From assembly GCA_947496345.1 (NCBI GenBank), contig CANMCL010000001.1:1-34806 (forward strand): 34,806 bases of DNA. Reading direction: 5' to 3'. The notes under the pieces were generated by a model that was given only the letters and a program-made list of their open reading frames with translations, made no database searches and was not told the origin of the DNA. Below, piece by piece: positions 8,962 to 17,909 of the stretch. Source of the DNA: Actinomycetota bacterium. Lineage in GTDB: Bacteria > Actinomycetota > Actinomycetes > Nanopelagicales > Nanopelagicaceae. The position numbers and the translations under genes were made by a program. Every line of letters begins with the position of its first letter. Position 1 is the stretch's first letter.

Positions 8962-9904
8962 AAATTGCCAACCCCGCCTTCAAGTGGTCAAGTATCTCGG
9001 ATCGCAAATCCGCCGGTTCTGAAACGATTACATCGTTGGCATACCAGAGAATTTCCTCAATGAAACGTTCGCGATCCCGATACTCCATCTTGAACTCGTG
9101 CCACCCGACCGGTGCGCTCTTAGTAACGATCTGTATACCGCGACTTCGCAAATTTAGCCCGCGTCCATCTCTAATAAAGACAATGGCTGATGAGAGCTCT
9201 GAAGATTTCGCAAATGCCTGATTTACATCTAAATCGCCAGGAATCTCAAAAGCGCCAGATCTTCCCTGCGACTTCAAATCGCCAGAGACGCGATCTAAGC
9301 GAAAGAGGCGGTTGGCTCGGCGATCTAGATCATTTCCGAAAATGTACCAATGGCCATAACGAGATGTCACAGCGTATGGCTCCAGCGCGCGACTTTGCGG
9401 CTGCAATTCCTCATTTAGATAAGAGAAGGAAAGCACGGTTTTTGAGGTAATTGCCGAAATAGCGATCGCTAAATTTGCATCTTGGTTAATAACTGCAGGG
9501 GCAAGATCCAGAAGCAATTCCGTATCGCTTTCAATACCTATTGCGTGGAGCTTGTTCAAGGCGCTTAAGGCGGATGAACTCATCGAAGCACCGCGCCAAG
9601 CTTCTGCCGCTAATGAGAGCAAGGTAATTTCCTGGGCATTTACTTCGCCTAATTGAAATTGATAATTTTCAGGTTTGATGCGATAACCAGATTCATCCTC
9701 AAATAACGGATCAAATGTGCCAACCTCAATCTCAATTCCAAGATTTCGTAGATCATCTTTATCGCGCTCGAACATTCGCTCTTTGCTCTCGTCGCTGCCT
9801 TCATATCCATCAACAGTCCGAAATATCTCCGACTTTGTGATGTAGCGTTTAGTGGCGAGAAGGGCAATTGTCAGATTGACTAGTCGCTCAGTCTTCCGCG
9901 ACAC
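8954..9904 (-). CDS. pafB: PafB, WYL-domain transcriptional regulator
   Basis: 316 aa HTH-WYL regulator. The N-terminus SRKTERLVNLTIALLATKRYITKSEI is a PafB signature (start of the winged helix); the WYL core contains LEPYAVTSRYGHWYIFGND followed by RLFRLDRVSG. The protein is expected to act with PafC as a heteromeric activator of DNA repair genes. The GTG start at 9904 is preferred over a GTG nine bases upstream because GAAGGG lies 8 nt before it and because it yields the conserved MSRKTERL beginning. The gene overlaps the end of trmI by 17 nt, so it is translated as part of the trmI operon. The usual upstream neighbour pafA is missing. Confidence 0.92.
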   Translation of the reverse strand: MSRKTERLVNLTIALLATKRYITKSEIFRTVDGYEGSDESKERMFERDKDDLRNLGIEIEVGTFDPLFEDESGYRIKPENYQFQLGEVNAQEITLLSLAAEAWRGASMSSSALSALNKLHAIGIESDTELLLDLAPAVINQDANLAIAISAITSKTVLSFSYLNEELQPQSRALEPYAVTSRYGHWYIFGNDLDRRANRLFRLDRVSGDLKSQGRSGAFEIPGDLDVNQAFAKSSELSSAIVFIRDGRGLNLRSRGIQIVTKSAPVGWHEFKMEYRDRERFIEEILWYANDVIVSEPADLRSEILDHLKAGLAIYG

Positions 9905-10778
9905 CGTAAGCACCCTTCGCGGGACGTCTACGTCTAGCTAAAACTTCAACACCCGGCGCCATTCGTCTTGCAAAGATGAGAAAACCTGTGTGGCCGATCA
10001 TCCGTTGTTGCGGCCTCACTGCTAAACCTTCGTGGTGCCAACCACGCACCATGCTTTCGAAACTCTCCGGTTCGGTGAAGTGGCCATCGCTCTTCAACGC
10101 CTCGGCTGTTGCAGATAACTGCGTTGTGGTCGCGACATAGGCCATAAATACTCCACCGGGACGAAGTACTTTAGCCGAAAGTTCTACACATTCCCAAGGT
10201 GCCAACATGTCTAAGATAACGCGATCAAAATCTTCGCTGAATTCTTTCTCTTGAACAGATCCAATATCTAGAGACCAATTGGCAGGTGCTCCCCCAAAGT
10301 AATTCTCAATATTTGACTTGGCATTCTCGGCGAACTCTTCGCGTCGTTCCACTGAATGAACATGTCCATTAGGGCCTACTGCGCGAAGTAGCGAGAGAGT
10401 TAGCGCGCCGCTTCCAACGCCGGCTTCCAGTACTCGAGCACCGGGATAAATATCTGCGAAACCAACAATCATTGCGGAATCTTTGGGATAAACAATCGTC
10501 GCTCCACGCGGCATAGAAAGCACATAATCAGTTAAAAGCGGAATGAAGGCGGTGAACTTGAGCCCTGCGCTGGTGCTGACAACGGAACCTTCAGGTAGAC
10601 CGATTAAATCATCGTGAACGATCCAGCCTTTATGAGTGTGCCACTCTTTTCCTGGCGTGATTGTGATGCTATAAATTTTTCCTTTTTGATCGGTCAATTG
10701 CACACGATCTCCGGCCACGAAGTACCCACGATTGCGCAGTTCAGCGCTGCTGGCTTTTCCTTTTGGCTCTTTTGGCAC
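9888..10778 (-). CDS. trmI: tRNA (adenine(58)-N1)-methyltransferase TrmI
   Basis: 296 aa class I SAM-dependent methyltransferase that makes m1A58 in the T-loop of tRNAs. The N-terminal beta domain (about 15-90) with GDRVQLTDQKGK and GLKFTAFIPLLTDYVLSMPRGATIVYPKD is typical of TrmI. The SAM-binding motif EAGVGSG is at 118-124 and the conserved LDMLAPWE is at about 189-196. It starts with GTG, preceded by AGGA about 7 nt upstream. This is the first gene of the long minus-strand operon, divergent from the RecB-like nuclease across 48 bp, the same pairing as Rv2118c/Rv2119. Its last codons overlap pafB. Confidence 0.94.
   Translation of the reverse strand: MPKEPKGKASSAELRNRGYFVAGDRVQLTDQKGKIYSITITPGKEWHTHKGWIVHDDLIGLPEGSVVSTSAGLKFTAFIPLLTDYVLSMPRGATIVYPKDSAMIVGFADIYPGARVLEAGVGSGALTLSLLRAVGPNGHVHSVERREEFAENAKSNIENYFGGAPANWSLDIGSVQEKEFSEDFDRVILDMLAPWECVELSAKVLRPGGVFMAYVATTTQLSATAEALKSDGHFTEPESFESMVRGWHHEGLAVRPQQRMIGHTGFLIFARRMAPGVEVLARRRRPAKGAYGVAED
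9913..9918 (-). promoter_or_regulatory. Shine-Dalgarno site that decides the pafB start
   Basis: GAAGGG on the minus strand, 8 nt before GTG 9904. It sits immediately against the alternative GTG at 9913, too close to serve it. It lies inside the 3' end of trmI. Confidence 0.65.
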
Positions 10779-10812
10779 AGGAGCATCCTAAGCGTTAACC
10801 GAGCAAAGGCTG

Positions 10813-10826
10813 TATCTTCTTTCCTT
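10813..10826 (+). promoter_or_regulatory. Putative leaderless promoter of the RecB-like nuclease gene
   Basis: TATCTT (10813-10818) is an extended TANNNT -10 match ending 8 nt before the ATG at 10827. There is no purine-rich ribosome binding site in the pyrimidine-rich spacer, so transcription probably begins at or next to the start codon. No convincing -35 element is visible. Confidence 0.45.
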
Positions 10827-11582
10827 ATGGACCAGTTGCGCCTTTCCCCCAGCCGCATCAACGACTTCAACAACTGCCCGCAACTCTACAAATATCGAAC
10901 TATCGATTTACTTCCAGAGCCACCTAGCATTGACGCTGAACGCGGAACGTTAATTCACACCATTCTGGAAGATCTCTTTGAATTACCGGCAGCCGATCGT
11001 GATCTTAAACGAGCAACCGAACTATTGCCTAGTCGCTGGCAAGCGCAGATTGATGCAAAACCTGCAATAGCGGAACTTGTGTTAGATCAAGGTGCTTGGT
11101 TTAAAAGGGCTGAAGAATTGTTAGGTAATTACTTCACTTTAGAAGCCCCAGCTACCTTTGAGCCAACTTATCGCGAGCTGCATCTGGAGATGGATCTTTC
11201 AGAGAAACTCTATCTGCATGGTTATGTTGATCGTTTGGACGTTGCGCCGACAGGTGAAGTAAGAATCGTAGATTACAAGACTGGAAAATCGCCAAGGCCA
11301 GGTTGGGAAGAGAAAGCGCTCTTTCAATTACGAGTCTATGCCTTGCTTTATTGGAAGAACCACGGAGTAATTCCGAAATTACTGCAATTGATTTATCTCG
11401 GCGATACCCGACTAATCAAGAGCGCTCCAACAGAGGCAGATTTAATCAAAACCGAACGAATTCTCTTTGACATTGCTGAAGATATTCTTCGCGCAATCGA
11501 ACGTAACGAATTCCGACCGCGCCCAACACGTCTCTGCGATTGGTGCTTCTTTAAAACTATCTGCCCAGCTCACGTTGGTTGA
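10827..11582 (+). CDS. RecB-like PD-(D/E)XK nuclease with four-cysteine cluster
   Basis: 251 aa nuclease of the RecB/AddB C-terminal and Cas4-like fold. Catalytic-site residues are visible in order: H44 in LIHTILEDLF, D135 in GYVDRLD, D149 and K151 in VDYKTGK, and Q167/Y171 in QLRVYALL. One cysteine near the N-terminus (C17, NNCPQLYKY) plus three near the C-terminus (C237, C240, C246) give the arrangement that binds a 4Fe-4S cluster in AddB and Cas4. The reading frame remains open upstream into trmI antisense, but homology and a -10-like element place the start at 10827. It is probably a DNA repair nuclease. No CRISPR array or helicase subunit lies nearby, so it is not a Cas4 in context. Confidence 0.9.
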   Translation: MDQLRLSPSRINDFNNCPQLYKYRTIDLLPEPPSIDAERGTLIHTILEDLFELPAADRDLKRATELLPSRWQAQIDAKPAIAELVLDQGAWFKRAEELLGNYFTLEAPATFEPTYRELHLEMDLSEKLYLHGYVDRLDVAPTGEVRIVDYKTGKSPRPGWEEKALFQLRVYALLYWKNHGVIPKLLQLIYLGDTRLIKSAPTEADLIKTERILFDIAEDILRAIERNEFRPRPTRLCDWCFFKTICPAHVG

Positions 11583-12225
11583 TATCAAACCAATTCGCTA
11601 AACTCGAAGTGGAAACATCTTCAAAACTCTTAATAATCTTCAACCTTAGTTCTTCAGCAACTTCCACAAAATGGGGTATTCCAACTACAAATGCCCCACT
11701 GGCTCTCGCTGCAGTCAGTCCAGTTGGAGAATCTTCGAATATCAAACATTGTTCTATATCGACATCAAGTAACTTGGCAGCGTGCAGATAAGGGTCCGGA
11801 AACGGTTTAGTCCGTTCGATATCGCCGGCCGCAACAGAGTGCGCAAAATACTTCTCTGACATTCCCGCCAAGACAGCATCAACGATCGGACGGGGGCTGG
11901 CTGAGACCAAAGCTTGCGTTACTCCGGCGCTACTTAACTTTCTTGAAAAATCTAAAGCACCAGGCATTAACGAGACTTTGCCCGACATCCGTTTTTGCAT
12001 CTCGGCAACAATTAAGTCGCCTAACTGCTCGGGGGTTTTGGCACCGTTAAGACAAAGTGACATATATTCGGTAACCCGTTGTAAGGGTCCACCTAGACAT
12101 TTCAACTGATCCTCTGGAGTCCAGTCATACCCGTGAGACCGCATCATTTCTGACTCAGCAGCGTGCCAGTCGGGTTCAGAATTTATGAAGAGGCCATCCA
12201 TGTCAAAGAGAACAGCCTGGAACAT
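11557..12225 (-). CDS. HAD superfamily phosphatase (beta-phosphoglucomutase-like)
   Basis: 222 aa haloacid dehalogenase-type hydrolase. Motif I is LFDMDGLFINSE, with nucleophile D8 and general acid D10; motif II is ALVSASPR; motif III and IV are represented by KPFPDPYLHAA and CLIFEDSPTGLTAA. The helical cap lies between motifs I and II, as in the PGMB/GS1 subgroup. The substrate, perhaps a sugar phosphate or nucleotide, cannot be read from the sequence. The start at 12225 is chosen for homology and for a GGAAGG ribosome binding site upstream; a longer form from 12285 would run into metH. It lies 19 bp after the metH stop. Its 3' end overlaps the convergent nuclease gene by 26 bp. Confidence 0.9.
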   Translation of the reverse strand: MFQAVLFDMDGLFINSEPDWHAAESEMMRSHGYDWTPEDQLKCLGGPLQRVTEYMSLCLNGAKTPEQLGDLIVAEMQKRMSGKVSLMPGALDFSRKLSSAGVTQALVSASPRPIVDAVLAGMSEKYFAHSVAAGDIERTKPFPDPYLHAAKLLDVDIEQCLIFEDSPTGLTAARASGAFVVGIPHFVEVAEELRLKIIKSFEDVSTSSLANWFDINQRELGR

Positions 12226-12244
12226 GGCAGAACCTTCCGAGAGA

Positions 12245-15200
12245 TTAATTTGCGTTGAAGTATTTTGCTTCGGGGTGATGCACAATTATTGCGGAGGTAC
12301 TTTGCTCAGGATGTAACTGGAACTCCTCTGAAAGTTCAACGCCAATGCGACCGGGTTCCAGTAGCTCACATAGTTGGATTTGATCTTCAAGATTAGGACA
12401 GGCGGGATAGCCAAATGAGTAACGTGAACCGCGATATCCCTGATCTAAGATTCCTTGCAAATCTGCAGCGTCATCTCCGCGAACCTTAAACTCTTCTCTA
12501 ATACGTGCGTGCCAATGCTCAGCCAGGGCTTCGGTCAATTGAACAGATAAACCATGCAGCTCTAAATACTCTCGATAATTATTCGCAGCAAAGAGTTCTG
12601 CTGCTGCCTTGCTGATCTCTGATCCCATTGTTACAACGTGGAAGGCAACTACATCAGTCTTACCCGACTCTTTACTGGTGAAGAAATCACTTAGGCAGAG
12701 TCGGCGGTCACGAGATTGGCGCGGGAATGAGAATCGGGTTCGTTCCTGCCCTTTCTTCTCCCCCTCGTGATGCAAGATAACTAAATCATTACCTTCGCTG
12801 TAACAAGGAAAATATCCATAAACAACTGCGGCATTTAGCCAACCTTTAGATTGGACTTGATTTAGCAGAGCACGCAAGCGAGGTCGTCCTTCAGTTTCGG
12901 CCATTGCATCGAATTCTCCGCGAGCACCTTTGAGTCCCCATTGGCCAACAAAGAGTGCTCTCTCATCGAGCATACCGACATAATCTGCGAGCGGCACGCC
13001 TTTAATTATTCGTGATCCGAAAAATGGAGCTGGTGGAATATCAACATCGCTTGCAACATCACTTCGTTTGGTATCGACAATCAAATCTTCACTCTTCTGT
13101 GGACGTAACGGAACTTTTCGTTCGCGTAGTTCGGGAAGCGCGGCTCCCGGAACGCCTTTCTTCACCGCCATAATCGCATCCATCAAACGCAAACCTTCGA
13201 ATGCATCACGTGCATATCTAACTTCACCAGGAAAAACGGCAGCCAAATCCTGTTCGACAAATGCGCGGGTTAGCGCGGCTCCACCAAGAACGATCGGCCA
13301 CTTCTCGGCTAAACCACGGTTGGTTATTTCTTCCAAATTCTCTTTCATGATCACCGTGGATTTAACCAGCAATCCACTCATGCCAATAGCGTCTACATCT
13401 GAAGCTTGAGCAGCATCCAGTATCTGATTGATGGTTTGTTTGATTCCAATATTCACAACGGTGTAACCATTATTGGAAAGGATAATATCTACAAGATTTT
13501 TTCCAATATCGTGAACATCGCCCTTTACTGTTGCCAAAAGCATCGTGCCTCGGCCGCCATCATCGCTCTTCTCCATAAATGGTTCTAGGTATGCGACAGC
13601 CGTCTTCATAACCTCCGCGCTTTGGAGAACGAATGGCAATTGCATCTCGCCTTTTCCGAAGAGTTCACCAACGACCTTCATGCCTTCAAGCAAATGGTCG
13701 TTGATTATCAATAACGGTTTAATGTCCTCAGCCATTGCTTGGTCAAGGTCATCGGTCAAACCTACTTTTTCGCCATCAATGATTCTGCGCTGTAAGCGTT
13801 CAGTAAGAGGTAACGCGGCTAGTTCGGATGCGCGGACATTACGTGAAGCGGCAAGTTCAACACCTTCAAATAACTGCAGAAATTCTGTGAGTGGATCATA
13901 AATACAGGCATCCCCCTCATACTTACGACGGTCATAGATTAGATCAAGTGCAACTTCTTTCTGGCGCTCATTAATGCGGACTAATGGAGTTATCTTTGAC
14001 GGATGAACGATCGCCGAATCTAATCCTGCTTCAACGCATTCGTGTAGAAATACTGAGTTCAGAACGACGCGAGCGGCGGGATTCAAACCGAAAGAAACAT
14101 TAGATACTCCAAGAGTTGTCTGCACGTCAGGAAATTCAGATTTCAATGTACGGATCGCGTTGATGGTTTCAATGCCGTCTCGACGAGTTTCTTCCTGCCC
14201 GGTTGCGATTGGAAAGGTGAGACAGTCGATCAAAATATCACCGGTCTTCATCTGCCAATTTTCGTTAAGGTCTTTTATCAATCGTCGAGCAACGCGCAAT
14301 TTCCATTCGCAATCTCGTGCCTGACCCTCTTCATCAATGGTGAGTGCCACCACAGATGCGCCGTGTTCTTTGACCAAAGGCATGATTCTTGCAAAGCGAG
14401 AAGTCGGTCCATCGCCATCTTCATAATTAACTGAGTTGATAACGCTTCGACCACCAAGTGCTTCTAAGCCCGCCTTTAGAACGGCAGGTTCAGTTGAATC
14501 AAGAACTATAGGTAGGGTCGATGAAGTAGCGAAACGAGTTGCGAGTTCAAACATATCTTTAGCGCCATCACGACCAACATAATCGACAGAGAGATCTAAC
14601 ATATGTGCGCCATCACGGATCTGATCACGAGCTATTTCAACGCAGGTTTCCCAATCTTCGGCGACTAGAGCATCACGAAAAGCGCGTGAACCGTTGGCGT
14701 TGGTGCGCTCACCAATTGCCATATAGGTGTTGTCCTGTCTAAATGGTACATATTGATAGAGCGATGATGCGCCTGGATCGAGATCGCTTATGCGCTGTGG
14801 GATCGCCTTGGCACCCAGTTTATTTACAACCGCTGCTAAGTGCTCCGGAGTTGTGCCGCAGCAACCACCGATTAAAGAGATTCCGTAATCACCAACGAAA
14901 GTCTCTAGCGCTTGCGCTAATTCATCTGGACCTAGCGGATATTCAGCACCTTTTGCGCCAAGAATCGGTAGACCAGCATTTGGCATTACAGATATCGCGC
15001 AATTTGAATATTTGGATAGGTACCGCAAATGCTCAGACATTTCGGCCGGACCTGTCGCACAATTGAGTCCGATTAAGTCGATCTCTAGTGGTTCGAGCGC
15101 ATTTAGCGCCGCTCCGATTTCTGAACCTAACAACATTGTTCCGGTTGTTTCAACGGTAACTTGTGCAATCAAAACGACATCGAAATCAACTTCACCGATC

Positions 15201-15751
15201 GCTTGTCGCGCACCGTTTACAGCCGCTTTCGCCTGCAGTAAATCTTGCGTAGTTTCGATTAACAGCGCATCACATCGGCCATCAAGCAAACCCTTTGAGG
15301 CGGTGTAATAAGCATCCTTCAAAAACTGGTAAGTCGTGTGCCCAAGTGATGGCAGTTTTGTTCCCGGCCCAAGAGAACCTAATACAAATCGTGGTTTTTC
15401 CTTCGTGCTAACTTCATCAGCGGCTTTGCGCGCGATAACAGCTCCTGCATAGGCCAACTCGTAGATTCGATCTTCTATTCCGTACTCGGCTAAGTTCGCC
15501 CAGTTCGCTCCAAAAGTATTGGTCTCGATCGCATCAACACCGGAAGCCAAATACTGACGATGAACATCTAGGACAATATCTGGACGAGAAACATTTAAGA
15601 TTTCATTGCAGCCCTCGTGGCCTTCGAAGTCATCTAGCGTTGGATCTGCTGCTTGGAGCATCGTTCCCATAGCTCCATCGGCGATCACAGTGCGCGAAGC
15701 CAGAGCCTGGCGCAGTGCACCGGCAGGTCTATTGCGATTATGACTCGTCAC
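12245..15751 (-). CDS. metH: Cobalamin-dependent methionine synthase
   Basis: 1168 aa, full length for MetH, which transfers a methyl group from 5-methyltetrahydrofolate to homocysteine through cobalamin. All four modules are seen: the homocysteine domain with zinc ligands C231 (GLNCATG) and C297/C298 (IGGCCGTT); the pterin domain (GERTNANGSRAFRD onward); the cap and B12-binding region with DVHDIG at 745-750, where H747 is the cobalt ligand; and the C-terminal SAM reactivation domain (FGYPACPNLEDQ). The GTG start at 15751 is chosen because TAACCT lies 7 nt upstream and no Shine-Dalgarno is visible; an upstream GTG at 15805 would overlap the divergent PAC2 gene. No B12 riboswitch fits into the space available. 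Confidence 0.96.
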   Translation of the reverse strand: MTSHNRNRPAGALRQALASRTVIADGAMGTMLQAADPTLDDFEGHEGCNEILNVSRPDIVLDVHRQYLASGVDAIETNTFGANWANLAEYGIEDRIYELAYAGAVIARKAADEVSTKEKPRFVLGSLGPGTKLPSLGHTTYQFLKDAYYTASKGLLDGRCDALLIETTQDLLQAKAAVNGARQAIGEVDFDVVLIAQVTVETTGTMLLGSEIGAALNALEPLEIDLIGLNCATGPAEMSEHLRYLSKYSNCAISVMPNAGLPILGAKGAEYPLGPDELAQALETFVGDYGISLIGGCCGTTPEHLAAVVNKLGAKAIPQRISDLDPGASSLYQYVPFRQDNTYMAIGERTNANGSRAFRDALVAEDWETCVEIARDQIRDGAHMLDLSVDYVGRDGAKDMFELATRFATSSTLPIVLDSTEPAVLKAGLEALGGRSVINSVNYEDGDGPTSRFARIMPLVKEHGASVVALTIDEEGQARDCEWKLRVARRLIKDLNENWQMKTGDILIDCLTFPIATGQEETRRDGIETINAIRTLKSEFPDVQTTLGVSNVSFGLNPAARVVLNSVFLHECVEAGLDSAIVHPSKITPLVRINERQKEVALDLIYDRRKYEGDACIYDPLTEFLQLFEGVELAASRNVRASELAALPLTERLQRRIIDGEKVGLTDDLDQAMAEDIKPLLIINDHLLEGMKVVGELFGKGEMQLPFVLQSAEVMKTAVAYLEPFMEKSDDGGRGTMLLATVKGDVHDIGKNLVDIILSNNGYTVVNIGIKQTINQILDAAQASDVDAIGMSGLLVKSTVIMKENLEEITNRGLAEKWPIVLGGAALTRAFVEQDLAAVFPGEVRYARDAFEGLRLMDAIMAVKKGVPGAALPELRERKVPLRPQKSEDLIVDTKRSDVASDVDIPPAPFFGSRIIKGVPLADYVGMLDERALFVGQWGLKGARGEFDAMAETEGRPRLRALLNQVQSKGWLNAAVVYGYFPCYSEGNDLVILHHEGEKKGQERTRFSFPRQSRDRRLCLSDFFTSKESGKTDVVAFHVVTMGSEISKAAAELFAANNYREYLELHGLSVQLTEALAEHWHARIREEFKVRGDDAADLQGILDQGYRGSRYSFGYPACPNLEDQIQLCELLEPGRIGVELSEEFQLHPEQSTSAIIVHHPEAKYFNAN

Positions 15752-15764
15752 TTGGCTGAGGTTA
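15752..15764 (-). promoter_or_regulatory. Putative leaderless promoter of metH
   Basis: TAACCT (15764-15759 on the minus strand) ends 7 nt before GTG 15751. The same hexamer precedes the histidine phosphatase gene at 19891-19896 with nearly the same spacing. The element overlaps the leader of the divergent PAC2 gene, so the two promoters may interfere with each other. Confidence 0.5.
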
Positions 15765-15768
15765 CCGT

Positions 15769-15774
15769 AAGGTG
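15769..15774 (+). promoter_or_regulatory. Shine-Dalgarno site that decides the PAC2-family start
   Basis: AAGGTG lies 6 nt before GTG 15781. An alternative GTG at 15772 lies within this site and has no ribosome binding site of its own. Confidence 0.55.
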
Positions 15775-15780
15775 GACGAT

Positions 15781-16662
15781 GTGGAGATTCATAAAATTCC
15801 TGCACTTCGCAATCCCGTGATGCTAATCGCCTTCTCTGGGTGGAACGATGCCGCTGAGGCGGCTACTGGGGCGGCATCTCACATACTGGGTGCATGGACC
15901 GATGCTGAACATGCCATAAGTGATCAAGTCGGTGTCGTGCCTGAATTGATTGCAGATATAGATCCCGAAGAATTTTATGATTTCCAAGTTAATCGCCCAC
16001 TCGTTGACATTGATGAATCGCAGATTCGATCACTGACTTGGCCAGGTACCCAGATATTCGGAATAGCAACACCCAATTTTGATTTTGATTTCATTATTGT
16101 TCGCGGTGTTGAACCTTCAATGAAATGGAAGACTTTCACGCACGATTTACTCGATTTAGCGGATGACCTTGAAGTCCAAACGATAATCACTCTTGGTTCG
16201 ATGCTAGCTGATGCCCCACATTCAAGACCAATTACTGTCACTGGCAGCGGCGCCCATCCAGAAATTGCAAAGCGCCTAGGCGTCGAAGTAAGTCGGTATG
16301 AAGGTCCCACTGGAATTCTGGGAGTAATCGCAGATGCATGTTTGCGACGCGGAGTCGATGCGATATCGCTTTGGGCGGCCATTCCTCACTACGCAAGTAA
16401 TTCACCAAGCCCCAAGGCAACCCTTGCTTTGATTAACGCACTTGAGGATTTCTTGGAGATCTCATTACCTCAAGGAGAATTACATGCAGATTCACTTGAA
16501 TGGGAGTCAGAGGTAGATGAATTAGCTCGCGAAGATAGTGACGTTGCTGAGTATGTAAAAGCGCTGGAAGAGAGTAAAGATTCGGCGCTCTTATCCGATG
16601 TTTCAGGTGAAGATTTGGCTAGGGAACTTGAGCGTTTCTTAAGGCGCCAAAGCGAAAACTAA
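15781..16662 (+). CDS. PAC2-family protein (proteasome assembly chaperone-like fold)
   Basis: 293 aa member of the PAC2 family, seen from the N-terminal HKIPALRNPVMLIAFSGWNDAAEAAT, the ITLGSMLADAPHSRP segment, TGILGVIADACLRRG and SLWAAIPHYASNSPSPKATLALI. The fold is shared with eukaryotic proteasome assembly chaperones, but the actinobacterial proteins have no established function that I know of. The C-terminal 70 residues are acidic and predicted helical. The GTG start at 15781 gives the family-like beginning and has an AAGGTG site. It diverges from metH with 29 bp between the start codons and converges on mshC, sharing 4 bp of stop codons. Presence here without proteasome genes is notable. 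Confidence 0.88.
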   Translation: MEIHKIPALRNPVMLIAFSGWNDAAEAATGAASHILGAWTDAEHAISDQVGVVPELIADIDPEEFYDFQVNRPLVDIDESQIRSLTWPGTQIFGIATPNFDFDFIIVRGVEPSMKWKTFTHDLLDLADDLEVQTIITLGSMLADAPHSRPITVTGSGAHPEIAKRLGVEVSRYEGPTGILGVIADACLRRGVDAISLWAAIPHYASNSPSPKATLALINALEDFLEISLPQGELHADSLEWESEVDELAREDSDVAEYVKALEESKDSALLSDVSGEDLARELERFLRRQSEN

Positions 16663-17900
16663 ATCGCGATACCTAAAAGCGCATCAATCGCACGACTAAG
16701 TTCTCCCGGCTTACCTCCAACCACTCCTTCATTTGTTTCCGTAACCCATTGCTGTATAGCACTAAGCGCACGCGGTGTATCAATGTCTTGCGATAGCGCA
16801 GAGATAATCTCTTCTACAATTCCATCTGTCGGGGCAACTTCCATTCGAGATAAAGCGATCCGCAACTCTTCCAAAAATAAGTTAGCTTCAATCAATTCCT
16901 TTGACTGCCACATGTGGTCTTCGCGATAGTGATGCGAGAGAAGAGCGATTCGGATCGCCATCGGATCCATCCCATCTCTTAATAACTGGGATACAAAAAC
17001 GAGATTGCCCTTTGACTTGCTCATCTTCTCGCCATCTAAACCAATCATTCCGGCGTGGACATAATTAGTCGCGAATCTTTTGCCGTTCATCGCTCTCGCC
17101 TGTGATGCGGACATTTCGTGGTGTGGGAAAATTAAATCGCTGCCACCACCTTGAATATCAATAGACGTTTCATCATTAGGGTCTATATCCAGATATCCAA
17201 GTGCTATTGCGCAGCATTCAATATGCCAACCGGGTCTGCCGATTCCGTATTTGCTGTCCCATCCAGGTTCTGAAGGGCGTTTCGCTAACCAAAGGAGCGC
17301 ATCTAACGGGTCTTCTTTACCGACCCGATCTGGGTCTCCCCCGCGTTGACTAAAAATCTCAAGCATCTGAGTCTGCGACAAATGCGAACGTTCTCCAAAT
17401 TCTGAATCGCTGCGGACCCGAAAATAGTAATCGTTATCAACTTGGTAGACCGTATCTGCTTTCTGCAGATCAGAAATGGCTTCTACAACTAGAGGAATCG
17501 CTTCGACAGCGCCAATGTAATGTTTAGGTGGAAGAACATGTAAAGCCACCATGTCTGAACGAAACAAATCAATTTGGGATGTAGCCAGTTCTCGCCAATC
17601 TACTCCATCACGGTTTGCACGCTCGAGCAGCGGATCATCTATATCCGTAATATTTTGAACAAAGAGAACTTCGCTGCCGGTAGCCAGCAAGTATCGGTTA
17701 ATTAGATCAAAGGCCAAATAAGTATTCGCGTGCCCTAAGTGGGTCGCATCGTATGGTGTGATTCCACAAACATAGATTCGATACTTGTCTTTCTTCACAA
17801 TTGACGAGAGTTTTTGCTTTGGAGTATCGAAAATTTCTAAAGTTGGAAGGCTGAATTTAGATGCTAGCGGCGGGATCGCAACCTGTGCCCAAGAATTCAT
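16659..17900 (-). CDS. mshC: Cysteine:GlcN-Ins ligase (mycothiol biosynthesis)
   Basis: 413 aa ATP-dependent ligase that joins cysteine to glucosaminyl-inositol, the penultimate step of mycothiol synthesis. It resembles cysteinyl-tRNA synthetase: CGITPYDATHLGHANTYL includes the HIGH-type motif (HLGH, 54-57), C45 with WHIECC (225-230) and FPHHE (258-262) are the zinc/cysteine-binding elements, and KMSKSK is at 292-297. The N-terminus (NSWAQVAIPPLASKFSLPTLEIFDT) and the lack of a full tRNA-binding C-terminus separate MshC from CysS. A ribosome site AGGA lies 7 nt upstream. It is the last gene of a tight four-gene operon, 9 bp after the SCO1664-family gene. Its stop overlaps the PAC2 gene stop. 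Confidence 0.95.
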   Translation of the reverse strand: MNSWAQVAIPPLASKFSLPTLEIFDTPKQKLSSIVKKDKYRIYVCGITPYDATHLGHANTYLAFDLINRYLLATGSEVLFVQNITDIDDPLLERANRDGVDWRELATSQIDLFRSDMVALHVLPPKHYIGAVEAIPLVVEAISDLQKADTVYQVDNDYYFRVRSDSEFGERSHLSQTQMLEIFSQRGGDPDRVGKEDPLDALLWLAKRPSEPGWDSKYGIGRPGWHIECCAIALGYLDIDPNDETSIDIQGGGSDLIFPHHEMSASQARAMNGKRFATNYVHAGMIGLDGEKMSKSKGNLVFVSQLLRDGMDPMAIRIALLSHHYREDHMWQSKELIEANLFLEELRIALSRMEVAPTDGIVEEIISALSQDIDTPRALSAIQQWVTETNEGVVGGKPGELSRAIDALLGIAI

Positions 17901-17909
17901 GGCCTCATC

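Noticed and set aside
10614..10826. Upstream in-frame extension of the RecB-like nuclease
   Set aside because: It is antisense to the 5' part of trmI and adds hydrophobic and cysteine-rich residues without similarity; the nuclease family begins at MDQLRLSPSRINDFNNC.
10827..11582. Cas4 as part of a CRISPR system
   Set aside because: The four-cysteine nuclease fold is shared with Cas4, but no repeat array or other cas gene is present and the position beside trmI matches the chromosomal RecB-like gene.
15752..15780. Cobalamin riboswitch upstream of metH
   Set aside because: Only 29 bp separate the divergent start codons, too little for the element, and no B12-box-like sequence is visible.
16659..17900. 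Cysteinyl-tRNA synthetase
   Set aside because: The short C-terminus, the MshC-type N-terminus and the CGITPYDATHLGHANTYL motif identify MshC.
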